This document shows, piece after piece, positions 1 to 11,465 of a stretch of DNA of 40,960 bases (the first letter of the stretch is position 1; each line of letters begins with the position of its first letter). Location of the stretch: contig NW_004086069.1 of NCBI RefSeq assembly GCF_000220395.1, positions 1-40,960 on the forward strand. Reading direction: 5' to 3'. The DNA comes from Ichthyophthirius multifiliis (Eukaryota; Ciliophora; Oligohymenophorea; Hymenostomatida). The notes beneath the pieces were generated by a model. It had not been told where the DNA came from and ran no database searches. It saw nothing but the letters and a program-made list of their open reading frames with translations. The translations under genes were made by a program, and so were the position numbers.

Positions 1-4
1 GTAG

Positions 5-67
<63 letters not shown>

Positions 68-561
68 GTAATAGTAATAGTAATAGTAATAGTAATAGTA
101 ATAGTAATAGTAATAGTAATAGTAATAGTAATAGTAATAGTAATAGTAATAGTAATAGTAATAGTAATAGTAATAGTAATAGTAATAGTAATAGTAATAG
201 TAATAGTAATAGTAATAGTAATAGTAATAGTAATAGTAATAGTAATAGTAATAGTAATAGTAATAGTAATAGTAATAGTAATAGTAATAGTAATAGTAAT
301 AGTAATAGTAATAGTAATAGTAATAGTAATAGTAATAGTAATAGTAATAGTAATAGTAATAGTAATAGTAATAGTAATAGTAATAGTAATAGTAATAGTA
401 ATAGTAATAATAGTAATAAATATAATAATAGCAATAATAACAAAATCATTAATAAACATAATAGAATCCTACTATTTACCAATAATAATAACTTTAATTA
501 ATTGATTAAACAAATTATTAATAATAATTATTATTATAGTAAATTTAATTTTTATAAAAAG
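1..561 (+). CDS. Possible partial gene with an (Asn-Ser)n tract
   Basis: Read from base 1, the satellite encodes Val-Asp, an Asn run, then a long Asn-Ser alternation. Beyond the repeat the same frame stays Asn-rich and uses synonymous AAC and AGC codons among AAT and AGT, as expected if the amino acids are under selection. An in-phase donor (AAG|GTAATG at 562) and a matching acceptor near 612 suggest an intron and a continuation I could not follow to a stop. TGA is rare in DNA this AT-rich, so openness alone proves little. The 5' end lies outside the window. It could also be a non-coding satellite next to the neighbouring gene. Confidence 0.3.
67..408. repeat. (TAATAG)n hexanucleotide satellite
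   Basis: About 57 near-perfect head-to-tail copies of TAATAG, preceded by (AAT)n from position 5 to 66. Copies are essentially identical, which points to recent slippage expansion. In the ciliate code the three forward frames read all-Gln, (Asn-Ser)n or (Ile-Val)n, so the tract has no stop codon in any forward frame. Confidence 0.95.
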
Positions 562-1036
562 GTAATGTTAATGGAAGTCTACCTCATAATTACTTTAATA
601 ATAATTATATAGATTTATCTTAATTATTTAATAATTAAGTTTATAATAAAAGTAATAATATTTGAAAAAAAAAATAGTATATAAAATCTATTAATTGATA
701 CAAAAAAATTAAATTTATATAAATATACATATAGATATAAATATAAATATATAGTTATTAAATATTATAATTTATATTTTAATTTTTTTATTTATTATTT
801 TTTTGAATTTATTTTATTTTGTTATTAATTTTATCTAATAAAATAAATTTATTCTTATTTAAATTTAAATTGCTTTTAAATAAATAATATTTTTAATCAA
901 AAGAATATGTAAAAATAATATTTTTTTTTATTTTAAATTTACTAAATATTAAAAAATTATATAATATTTTTTTTTAATTTAGAAAAATAAAAATAATAAA
1001 CTTACAAAATTAATTTTTTTATACTGTATATATATA
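562..1036. other. AT-rich stretch, no gene supported
   Basis: Mostly A/T homopolymers and short TA runs. A possible intron at 562-612 belongs to the doubtful upstream reading frame. Nothing else recognised. Confidence 0.5.
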
Positions 1037-4000
1037 TCAATTTAATAAAAATTCAAGATCATGCATAGCATCTTCCTTTCTTTAAAATTCATTAGATGAT
1101 AAAGCTTTTTAAATCATTTATTTTTTCTTATCATGTAATTCAATAACCTTTTCTTCAATAGTATTTTCGCAAATAATCCTCCAAACAAAAACTTCTTTTT
1201 TTTAGCCGATTCTATGGACTCGTTCTATTGCTTAATCTTCAACAGAAGGATTCCACCAAGGATCGCATAAAATAACATTATTTGCAGCTACTAAGTTAAG
1301 CCCTAGAGAAGCTGTTTTAATACTTGCAAGTAAAACAGTTGTTTAATTATTATTATTTTCATTATTTTCAAATTTTCTAGATATTCTTTCTTTTTCAGAA
1401 ATTTTAATGGTTCCATCTAATCTCTATTTTAATAAATTTATAAATAATTTAATTTAAAAAAATTATTTTAATAAGAAAATACTTCATAAGGAATTTTTTT
1501 TGTATATAATTAATGATCTAAAATATTTATCATTCCTATCCACTAAGTAAAAACAACGACTTTTTCATTTTTTTTATGAATTTATTCTATTATTTTAAGA
1601 ATCTCAATAACTTTAGAACCTGAAATATTATTGGGATTATTAAAATTATATTTCATTAAAGCTTCATCATTTTAATCATTTGAATCTTCTTAACCATGTT
1701 AAATATTTTCACTTAAAATATAAAAATATATAAATATATAAATATATAAAAATATAAAATTTATATAAATATATATATATATATATATTTATATATTTAA
1801 CTTTTTTATATATACAATTGTTTATATATATATACAATTGTTTATATATATATTTATATATTATATTCCATACACTACTATATTTTATAAATCTTTTTTA
1901 GTTAAAGGGAATCTACATAATGGGCAAGCCTATTTTACTTAAATACTTTATTAGAAACAATCAGAACATAAAACATGTCCACAAACTGATAAAGAATGAA
2001 CAACTATTTCTTCATAACATATTAGACATGTTTTGAATAATCCTTTATTTATTTATTCTAATAACTCTTCTTTATATTTATCTGAAATTTCAATATTATT
2101 TTAAACTTAATTTTAATTTTCAAGTTTGATTTATAAAGAAGCAGTTTTTTATATTTTTTCTTTGTATTTATCTAGAAAAGAGTTAACCATTTCTTTTAAA
2201 AGATTTAAATTTTTAACTTTGGAAGTATCTACATCTTTAAAAACTAAAGATGGATGTACACAGAATTATCTTAATTTACAAATAATTTAGAAAATATGAA
2301 TATATTAATTATTAGATTAACCACCAAGACTACCTTTTTTTTTATTTAATTCAAGAAATAAAGCTCTACTTTTTGAATGTAATAAATCGTATAATTTTTT
2401 TTCATTTTTATTGAGTTTAACTTTTTATAAAGTAATATTTTTTTTAGGCAATTCGAGAATATCATTCCCATGTTTATCAGTTGATATTTTCGTTCTCCTT
2501 AATAAAATTGGTTTTAGAATTTATCTTAGCAAATCAAATTAATCATTATTATTTTAATTTATATAAGAATTCCACCAAAACCATTCACCGAAAGTTTCCA
2601 ATTTTAAAAAATTTAATAAACTAAATATATCATCTAGTTTATTTTCTATAGGAGTCCCAGTTAAACACCATCTATTTTAAGCCTTTAATCCAAATGTGGC
2701 CTTAGAAATTTAAGCTTTTCTATTTTTAATTTTCTATGCTTCATCTAATATAACTCTATTCCAATTAATTTCAAAAATAAATGAATTTTAAACAAATTCA
2801 CTACCTAATAAATTATATGGACATAAAACTATATCTGATTCATTAATTTGATTTAATAAGAATTCATCTTCATCATTTTTAGAGTTACTTTTTTTCCTTC
2901 CAGTTTTTTTTTAGTGTAAATTAATTACTATTAAGCTTTTTAAAATTGAGTTTTTTTCAATTTCTCTTTCCCATTATTATAACATTGTTAAAGGCATTAC
3001 TATCAAAGTTCCTGCATTTTTCTTGTTTTTTTTCTAGAAATTCCTTTAATTTTTAATATCATGATGTATTAAAGCTAAACTCATCAAAGTCTTGCCCAAA
3101 CCCATTTAATCTGCCAAAATACCACCATAAGTATGCTTTGCTTTTACGAAATTTTCGCAAATATATCCTGAAAATACATTATGGTAAAACTTGTAACCAT
3201 CTGGAAGCTCAACTTCTTAAAAAAAAGGATTTAATTCTCGATCTTCTTCATATTTTTCAATATGGAGGGCATAGAGTTCTTTTTTCGAAATCTTTCCTTC
3301 TCTATATATAAGCCAAGAAAGTCCTTATTTTTAATAATCGAATAATTAACACGACATTGTTTTTGGAGTTTCAGTTAAAATAAAATATTTAGACTGGTTA
3401 CAATTAACAAATTATTCGTTTAGTTTTATCATTTCTTCATCTTTTATTTTTTCTTCTTCTTTAACTAAACCTAAAGAAACTCTTGTATTTTCATTCATGT
3501 CGCCGTATTCGAAATCCATATCACTTAAAGCTTCGAGGTTGTCATATAAATATAAAGGAATGGCATTTTGGAGAACTTCAGGAGCCGATTTACTATAGTA
3601 ATCACGCATTTTTTCATTTTTTAAAACAAAGGTAGGAGGGAGGGTTGAATGAGCTCTTTTCAAAGCTAAAAATTTAATAAGTTCAAATTAATTTTTCTTT
3701 TTTAATTGGATTAAAGGAGAAATTGTTATATTTAATTTCATTAAACTTATAAATAAAGGAATTACTTCTTTCATATATCTTATATAATCCATATCCCAAT
3801 GTTATTATATTTATTATGTAGTCATATCTTATTTAGTTCTTTTTTATTTACTCTTTGCTTTTTCTTCTTCTTATTCTTCTTTTTCAACTTTTTCATCTAA
3901 TTCTTCATGTTTTGATACTAATAATATAGGATTTTTTACAAAATCTTAGTTTAAATAAACATCCAACATTACATCAAATGCCTTTGATTAATCTAACACA

Positions 4001-5135
4001 TTAGAACTTTCATAAGGGTTTAAACAAAAAGCATCTATTGTTATGTAATTTTTATGTGCTAATAAATTCCATACTTCACAAAAATTATGTTCGAAAATAC
4101 CAAACTATATAAAAATATAAATAAATATAAAAATTATAATATATTTAATATTTATATATTTATATATATATTTAAATATATATATATTAAATATATTTTA
4201 TTTATAAAAAATACTGTTTATTAATTTAGTGATATATTAGTGTGCATTTTAGATGCTCTTAATCCTAAAGTTAAATTAGTATTTCTATTTTCATCTATGG
4301 GTCTAAAATCAACTTCCAAAGATTAACCTTTTTCTAAATTTTATGCAACAGAAACTGCCCATTATTTCATTTTTATAAATTCTACTTTTCTCATATAATT
4401 GTGAATTTCAAATTGAATCTTGGCTTTAATTTAAATACTGCCAATATATTTAGGCCATTGATTTATTTTTAATTAAGGAACATTAAATAAATTTACAATT
4501 TTATTTTATTTCTCAAACTCTTTTCTAGTTCTTTTATTATTATTATTTATTTTTGTTTTTTCTTCTGTTATTTCATTTTAATTTACTCCTTCATTTTTCT
4601 TTTTCTTTCGTTCTTATTTTAACTTAACTTATTCTTTTAATATTTATTCTACTGATCTTAAACTAAAATATTGCCTAAAAGTATTTGCATTATGACTACT
4701 TTCTTCACTATAATCATTTTCAAAATTATTTTCGTTATTTTGGGAATTGTCATTAAATATATGCATACTTTCACTAGAACTTTCTGGTTGGAATTTTTAG
4801 TGTTCTTCTTAAGAATAAGAAGATGATTCTTCTTATGATTCTATTTAAAAATCTTCATCGTCCTTATTATTTTTTGCTTTTTTATTATTTTACTATTTAT
4901 TTTATTTCTACTTTGGAGCTTATTTTATTTTATTAGCGTTACTTGTATAACGTGTTTAGTATATTTATTCTTATTAAAATTCTTCTTCATCTTCTTCTTC
5001 TGATTTATATTAAAAATCATCTAATACAGGCTTTGTATTTTTTGTTTATCTATTACTTCTTCTTAATGATCTAGTTTTTTGAGGAATAACTTCTTCTTCT
5101 ATTAATTAGCATTATTATTTAAATTGATTATTCAT
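1037..5135 (-). CDS. SNF2 ATPase with RING finger (Rad5/HLTF/SHPRH type)
   Basis: Predicted 1255 aa from four exons; introns at 4105-4214, 1712-1873 and 1424-1482 keep the frame exactly. The acidic, Lys/Gln-rich N-terminus is followed by a region resembling a very divergent HIRAN domain (W-P-K-Y-I-G-S, about residues 240-340). Helicase motif I reads GGILADQMGLGKT (about 633), motif II DEAQ (about 760), motif [23 protein letters not shown]3HC4 RING sits between the two helicase lobes (about 1003-1035: [18 protein letters not shown]). The second lobe has KVVVFTQW, RLDGT and motif [12 protein letters not shown] (about 1190). The RING inserted between lobes defines the Rad5/Rad16/HLTF class, known for DNA-damage tolerance through PCNA ubiquitylation or for nucleotide-excision repair. 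Which member this is cannot be decided by eye. In-frame TAA/TAG at conserved Gln positions show the code. Stop is TGA at 1037-1039. Confidence 0.93.
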
Positions 5136-7088
5136 ATTTTTTATATTTATAACTCTTTTTTTTTAATATTTAATGTTTTATAATATAAATATATATCTAT
5201 AAAAAATATTATTAATAGCTTTATTATTTTTTTGTTAATAATAATAATTTTTTTATCCTTTTATTTTGTAAAAATAAAAATAAAAAAGTTTCTTGATTAC
5301 TTTTATTAATTTGTTAAGTTTTTATAGTTTTTAAAATTTATGATATGATTTTAAACAAATTTAATTAAATTTAACGTTTATTTTAATGTAATTATAACAA
5401 AAAAATTAAAAAAATGAAATATTTAATATGATATTAAATTTCTTAAAAGATATAGAGACATAAAAATATTAAAATATATTTTGACATAAAATTTTAGCAA
5501 ATAAAAAAAAATATTTAATATCTTAATATTATATATAATATATATATATATTATAATAAAATTATCCAAATAAATAAATTATACCTTTTATTATATAAAA
5601 ATAAAAAATATTTTTATACTCTTAATTATTTGCTATTAATACAAACAAATTTATTAGAAAAAAGTATAAATATATTTTATACATTTTTTATAATAAAAAA
5701 ATATAGTTAATGCTTAATTATGATTTATTTATAATATAGCGTTTTATTCAATAAAATTATTATTAGTAGTTATTTTATATATTTAATGATTACCATTATT
5801 TTTATAATTATTAGATGTATTAATTTTATTTCAATTATTTTCTAATTTAAGCTTTTAATTTAAGAATACATTATTTATATTTTAACTTTTAAATTATTAT
5901 TATCTAATAGATAATTCATTTACTAATTCAATAATTTTATATCTTATTTTTAGTTTGAATGATTTATTATAGAATTTTAAGATTCTTCGTTTAAATTTAT
6001 TTAAAAAAAAAAATTAAAAAATATTAAAAAAGAAAAAACATTTTCCGATATCTTTGAGAGATTTAACATCTCTATTTAATTATATTATTTATTATATGAA
6101 TTATTTTAATAAATAAAATTTATTTATGATTTTAGGTAATTGTATGTGATTTAATCTAAATCATTATTTTATCATAAATATATAGATAGATTTTTTATTT
6201 TTGATAATAAAAATTTGACTTAATGAATTTCAAATAAAAATTAATTTTTAATTTAATTGATGATAAATATTTTTTTCTTAATAATTTTTATTATTATTTT
6301 TTTTTTTTCCAAATAATTATCTATATTATATGTATATGATAATTATCATATTATTTCATTTTTATATTCTAAATGTTAAGCCTATTCTTAATTTTTTACA
6401 ATTTATGCTTTTTTTTCGAAGCGGCTTCTCAATTTATTATTTTAATTCTTATATTTTATTATATAAATATATTAAATATTATTTATTCAATTTATTTTTT
6501 TTTATTTTTTTTTTTCATAAATTTTTGTTTTTATTTATAAAATAATTTTTTTAGTTATTCATGCTTCTCTCATTAAAACTACATATTAAAATATTTTTAT
6601 ATTTCATTAATTCATTAATATTTAATTAATATGTAAGATTAAGGCATATCTTAACCTTTATAAAGTTCATTTTTAATTTTATTAATATTAAACTAATTAT
6701 TGGTGATTGAAAAATAAATGATATTTATTAAAATTAACTAATTATTTTTAAATATAAATATTTCCTATGTTTATAAAACATTTTTAATTAATATATTTAT
6801 TATTATTATTCGAATAAACAAGTAGTTTATATTTCGATTTCTAATATAATTTTTTATTTTTTTCAATCAAAAATTTCGTTTAACCTTCTTAATCTTTTTC
6901 CTAAATTAATTTAATTAAGTTAATAATTTTATAAATAATTAATTTAACTTATATAGCATGTTCATTAAAAATATATAGTTATTTTTAATTTTAATTCAAC
7001 TTTAATATACATTCCAATTATTTTTATTGCCATTTTACTTTGCTTTTTATAATAATAAAATCATTATTGATTTTTAAATTATACATAT

Positions 7089-7121
<33 letters not shown>

Positions 7122-7240
7122 CTTATTTATTTTTAAATATAATAATTATAATTTATAAATATCTATTATTATCAAAAATACACTAAAATATTATATGTTT
7201 CCTAATATTTAAATTATATTTTTTTATTTATTTAATTTTT
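5136..7240. other. Gene-poor AT-rich intergenic DNA
   Basis: Long stretches of A/T with TA runs (about 5530-5555 and 7083-7122). A slightly GC-richer palindromic patch GAAGCGGCTTC lies at about 6419-6429 with nothing coherent around it. I see no supportable gene. Confidence 0.5.
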
Positions 7241-7851
7241 TTTTTATATTATTATTTTCTAATTAACTAATTATTTTATAAATAAACTAATATAACTTTA
7301 AAAATCTTTTTATTTTTATTAATTTAGATCTTTTCTTAATTCTTTTGATTTTTATACTATTTATTAATTTAAAATTAATATCTTCTAAATTATTAAATAA
7401 AAAAAAATATTTTTAAGTTTTATTAGTTTTACTTTATAGGCTTGTGTTTTGATGTGAGAGTCAATTAGTTATAAAAGATTAAATTTTATCAGTTTTTCAA
7501 ATTCTAAAGCTATATAAATTAAATTAATCTTTATAAAACTTATTATTTAATTTTAAATAATAGTTAATTTTTAATTTTCAATTTTATTTTTAAATTATGT
7601 AATTTTTTATTTATTTTTCTAAATAATGAGGAAATTTTACTTTTAGTATAATGGAAGGTGATTTACATTTATTCGTAATACGCCGAAAATGCTATTTTTA
7701 TAATTTTTTAATAAATATACAAATTAAGTTAAATTAAATTGGAAAATATATTAAAAATTATTTCAATAGTATAAAAAAAATAGTAATTAATATTTAAATA
7801 TATTACTTGTTTTTTAATTTTTATTAGATTTTTTGTTAAACAAAAAAAACT
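7241..7851 (-). CDS. Doubtful multi-exon gene, unresolved
   Basis: On the minus strand an ATG at about 7851 opens MSFFCLTKNLIKIKKQ, followed by a plausible donor (GTAATA) and an acceptor at about 7691 leading into HFRRITNKCKSPSIILKVKF. A second protein-like stretch (FEKLIKFNLLQLIDSH) lies near 7440-7510 in a frame I could not join convincingly. The CGG/CGT codons near 7680 stand out from the surrounding A/T. Exon limits and the stop are uncertain and no family is recognised. It may be chance openness. Confidence 0.2.
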
Positions 7852-8127
7852 CATATGCCTTTAAAAAATGAATAACTGTCTTTTTTTTATTGATTAATTT
7901 TTTTTTAAAAAAATACTGAGAAAATAAAAATACATCATTTAAAAGTTATATAATAATTATTTTGGATATAGATATATTCATCAAAAATAAATATATACAT
8001 TACAAATAAACTAATTAATAATATTAAAAAAGATATTTTTATTTGTATATAAAAATACATTTTTTATAAAAAGCATACTTAATAATTAATTTTATACAAA
8101 ATCATATAAAAGATTACAAAATAAAAA

Positions 8128-8712
8128 ATGAATATAGAAATTCTTATCACTATTCTCGTTATAGTAATTGTACTTTTATTACGATATGGAATTATTTCCA
8201 GAACTAAAATAGAATAACATAAATTTGGAGGAATAACATTTATATATAAAACCGGTTAAGCAAAATATTCTGATATATATAGTTAATACATAGAAAAATT
8301 AAAATTTGATTCTTTTTCTTTTTTTAAAAAATCCAAAATAGGAGTTATACTTCAATATGATTATTAGTAAAAATTAAATACTAAAAAAGTGAATTTTTCG
8401 TATGGAATATTAATTGATAGAACTGAATTTAATTAAATTGATAATTTTAGAAAAAAATATGAAGATTATGAAGTTTTTGTAATGCCCGAAGTAAATATAT
8501 TTTTTACTTCATTTCCTATAAGAAGTATAATAAGTTATTATGTTGCTTAATGGAAAATTATTGATAATTTAGAAAAATACGCCCAAAAAAATTTCATCAC
8601 TATATAAGCTATTATTGAAATTTATAATTTTTATGAAAATAATAAAATTGATTATTTATGTGCTTATGGAGAAAATTCAATAAAATATTAATTGTGCAAA
8701 AAAAACGAATGA
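8128..8712 (+). CDS. TEX264-like membrane protein
   Basis: Intronless, 194 aa, ATG to TGA. A hydrophobic segment covers residues 4-18 (ILITILVIVIVLLL). The rest follows the order of the GyrI-like domain of human TEX264: ITFIYK after the membrane segment (human VTVAYK), IGVIL ... YGILID (IAVYYDNP ... AVGSIL), YEVFVMPEVNIFFTSFPIRS (FKVFSFPAPSHVVTATFPYT), then IIEIYNFYE ... DYLCAYG (RLEIYQEDQ ... HFMCPL). Animal TEX264 is an ER-anchored autophagy receptor. This protein stops right after the folded domain and has no long disordered tail carrying an LC3-interacting motif. It is convergent with the TFIIIC5 gene, 172 bp between their stops. The family call is from remembered sequence comparison only. 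Confidence 0.65.
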
Positions 8713-8884
8713 AAAATTATGAAAAAATTATATGTTTTTTTTTTCAAAATATTCATAAATAAAATTTTATGGATTTTTTTGTTTTTTAATATAAAAAAAT
8801 ATATTATGTTTTATATATATAAATAAATAAAATTATTTTTAAACAAAAAACTTAAAAATTATATATATAAAATTTTAAAATTAA

Positions 8885-9984
8885 TCATTTAAATTTAAAC
8901 TTATCTTTCATTATTTTTTATAATCTTTTTAAGTCAGAATTATCCATCCATCCAGTTTTTTTATTTGGAATTCTATCAGTTTTTTCAATTTTTTCCCTTA
9001 TTTTCTTGAAAGCTTTTTAAACGTTATCGTCAATAATTTCACAGATCATATACATATGTCTATAATTTTAAGGTTTTTCTCTATAAGAAGGATCATAAGC
9101 ATTTTTTATGGGATTAAAATCCTTGATTTGTTCATAATTATATTCGTCCTTATCTTGAACTACTAAATCAATAATTTAATAATCAATAGCATATTTATTT
9201 TCTTCTGGATTATAACCAAACTTAACATAAGCATGTTTCCAAGGTCCATTTTTATAATTAAAAGAAAGCATAGCAAGAGTTCTGATTTTTAATTTATAAT
9301 AAAAAAAAAAAGAAAAGAAAAGTAATTTACTTCCTCAAATTAAATATTGTAAGCTTTATATTCATAGCTCTTAAATGAAAAATAATACTATTTCTTATCC
9401 AAATAGGACGTTATTAAAATAAATTTTAAACAGCTTAAAAAACTTCATCATTTTTGTATTTTTCTTAATCTTAATTTAATTTTATTTATTAGGGAATATT
9501 CTTTTAACCATAACATATTTATAAAGAATTGACTATTCCTTTATTTTTTTATACAATTTAGTTTTATTATTAATTTTCACGGAAAAAATCTAATTTATTT
9601 AATTTGTAATTCTTTATAAATGTATTTGGTTATATACAATAATGATAAACTCTTTTATTTTCATAATCTTTTTAAAATTTAGGTTTTTTTTCATCTTATA
9701 GTTATATTTCATCTTTTTTTTTTAAAAAAAAAATAAATAAATAAAAATAAACCTTTATATGAATCGAAAATCTCGTCCTCATTTATTGAAGGGTTAAATA
9801 TTAAATCCTAAAAATCCTAAAAATCATATTTGTATTATGCTTATCCAATTTATTATAATTAGTAAATTTTTTTTTCAGGATTTTGTTTGTTTTGTAATAC
9901 TTTAATTTTATATATTAAGTTGAAATTGGCTTTCTTGCTTAATTATACTTGAATTTAACTCTAATTTCCACATTTGATTGACAT
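8885..9984 (-). CDS. TFIIIC subunit 5 (tau95/Tfc1/GTF3C5) homologue
   Basis: Predicted 336 aa in three exons; introns 9713-9752 (40 nt) and 9282-9330 (49 nt) keep the frame. The diagnostic C-terminal half is clear: VFQAVQNLFQQRPIWIRNSI (human family pattern LFEERPIWSKNA) about 20 residues before NGPWKHAYVKFGYNPEENKY and IIDLVV, matching GPWRSLWIRFGYDPRKNPDA ... VLDFRI. In yeast and animals this subunit helps TFIIIC bind the A box of tRNA and 5S genes to recruit TFIIIB and RNA polymerase III. The N-terminal half is poorly conserved and the protein is shorter than human GTF3C5 (about 519 aa). Start is the first ATG in the frame, with AT-rich DNA upstream. Confidence 0.85.
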
Positions 9985-11465
9985 TTCATTTTAATTTAAT
10001 TACTTTTTGTTTATTATTATTTAAAATGAAAAATTGAGCTATTTTTATAAATATATAAAACTTATTATTTACTGATTTTATTTATTCTAAATCAATGTGA
10101 TTTTATAAAGATTTAATATTTTAAGTAAAAAATGGAATATTTATATTTGTGATATTAAAATCTTATTCCATTTTATGTAAAAATATTTATAGCAGAATAT
10201 TATTTAAAATAAAATATAAATTATAAAAAAAAAATTAATTTTTTTTTTAAGGTAGCTTTTAATTTTACTTTTATTATAAAAATAATCTTTTAGAATTTAT
10301 ATATTATATTAAAAAATTTATATCATTTATTTTTAATATTCGCCTTTATTTATTTTAAAATTATATTAGATAAATACTGCTTTAATTTATTTTAAAATTT
10401 ATAAAATCAAAATTATTATGAAAAACTTTTCCATTAAAGCAGAATTATTTTGGGGATTTAAATATTAGTTTTGTTTTTTTATAAGACTGTCTATATATTA
10501 AATAAATTTTTATATCTAATTTAAATTTTTTTAGTTTCAAAAATCTTATTAATCTTGATTTAAAAAATAAAAGTTATTAATAATTTATTATTAATTTTTT
10601 AATTTTGCTTTTTTTATAATTCCCTTTATTAAATTAAATAACAGTATTTTTAAACATGCTTTATATTACGAATTGGTTTACTATATTATATATAATAATT
10701 TTAATATAACAATTAAGAATGTTTTAATTAGTTTTATTTTATTTTTCAAATTTATACTTTTTTTATATAAGTTATTTTATTCTAATTTCATATATATATA
10801 TTTTTTTAATTTTATTTGTTAAATCTTTATGTTTATTTTTTTTTAGGTTTTTAATGATTTATTCAAATAATATTATAATTATTCACTAATTTCAAATGTA
10901 TTCTGCATTTTAATAATTTTACAAAATTTTATAAAGTTATAAAAAATAATTAAACAATAATTATAATATATAAGTAAAATTAAAAATAATCTAATAATAT
11001 TATCTAAAACAATATATTTTCGTAAACTTATTAAATAATTTAACTTTTCATTTATAAATAGAATATTAAAAATAATATAATTTATTTAAAATTCGATTTT
11101 AAATAAATGTGAAAATCGAAAAAAAACTTACTGAAAAAAATGTAATTTTAATAATAATAATAAACAGAAAATTAAATATATAAATATATTACGAATTTTA
11201 AATTTATGTATAATTTAATAATAAATAAAATATTTTACTTATATTATTTATTTATGTTGTTATTTTATTTATCCTTGATTTTATTAAAAAAACATTTAAT
11301 AATCGAAAACAAAAAATACGATAAAATTGTATAATGACTTTTTTTTTTTTTTTTTCATTAAGTTTTTGAAAAATTAAAAAATATAGAAAAAATAATTATA
11401 TAATAATCAGTATCTATAAATAATTTTTAACAATATATATATATAACAAAAAATAAAAATAAACT
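9985..11465. other. AT-rich intergenic DNA
   Basis: No supportable gene. A 46-codon frame at about 10419-10559 on the plus strand starts M-K-N-F-S-I-K-A-E-L-F-W but has no context. A T16 run lies at about 11340-11355. Presumably holds the upstream regions of the two divergent flanking genes, but no element is identifiable. Confidence 0.5.

Noticed and set aside
6330-6545. 71-aa Phe/Ile/Leu-rich plus-strand ORF
   Set aside because: Composition is what poly-T DNA gives by chance; no start context, no homology, no flanking gene signals.
7440-7520. Box C/D snoRNA suggested by TGATGTG
   Set aside because: No matching CTGA D box at a suitable distance and no terminal stem.
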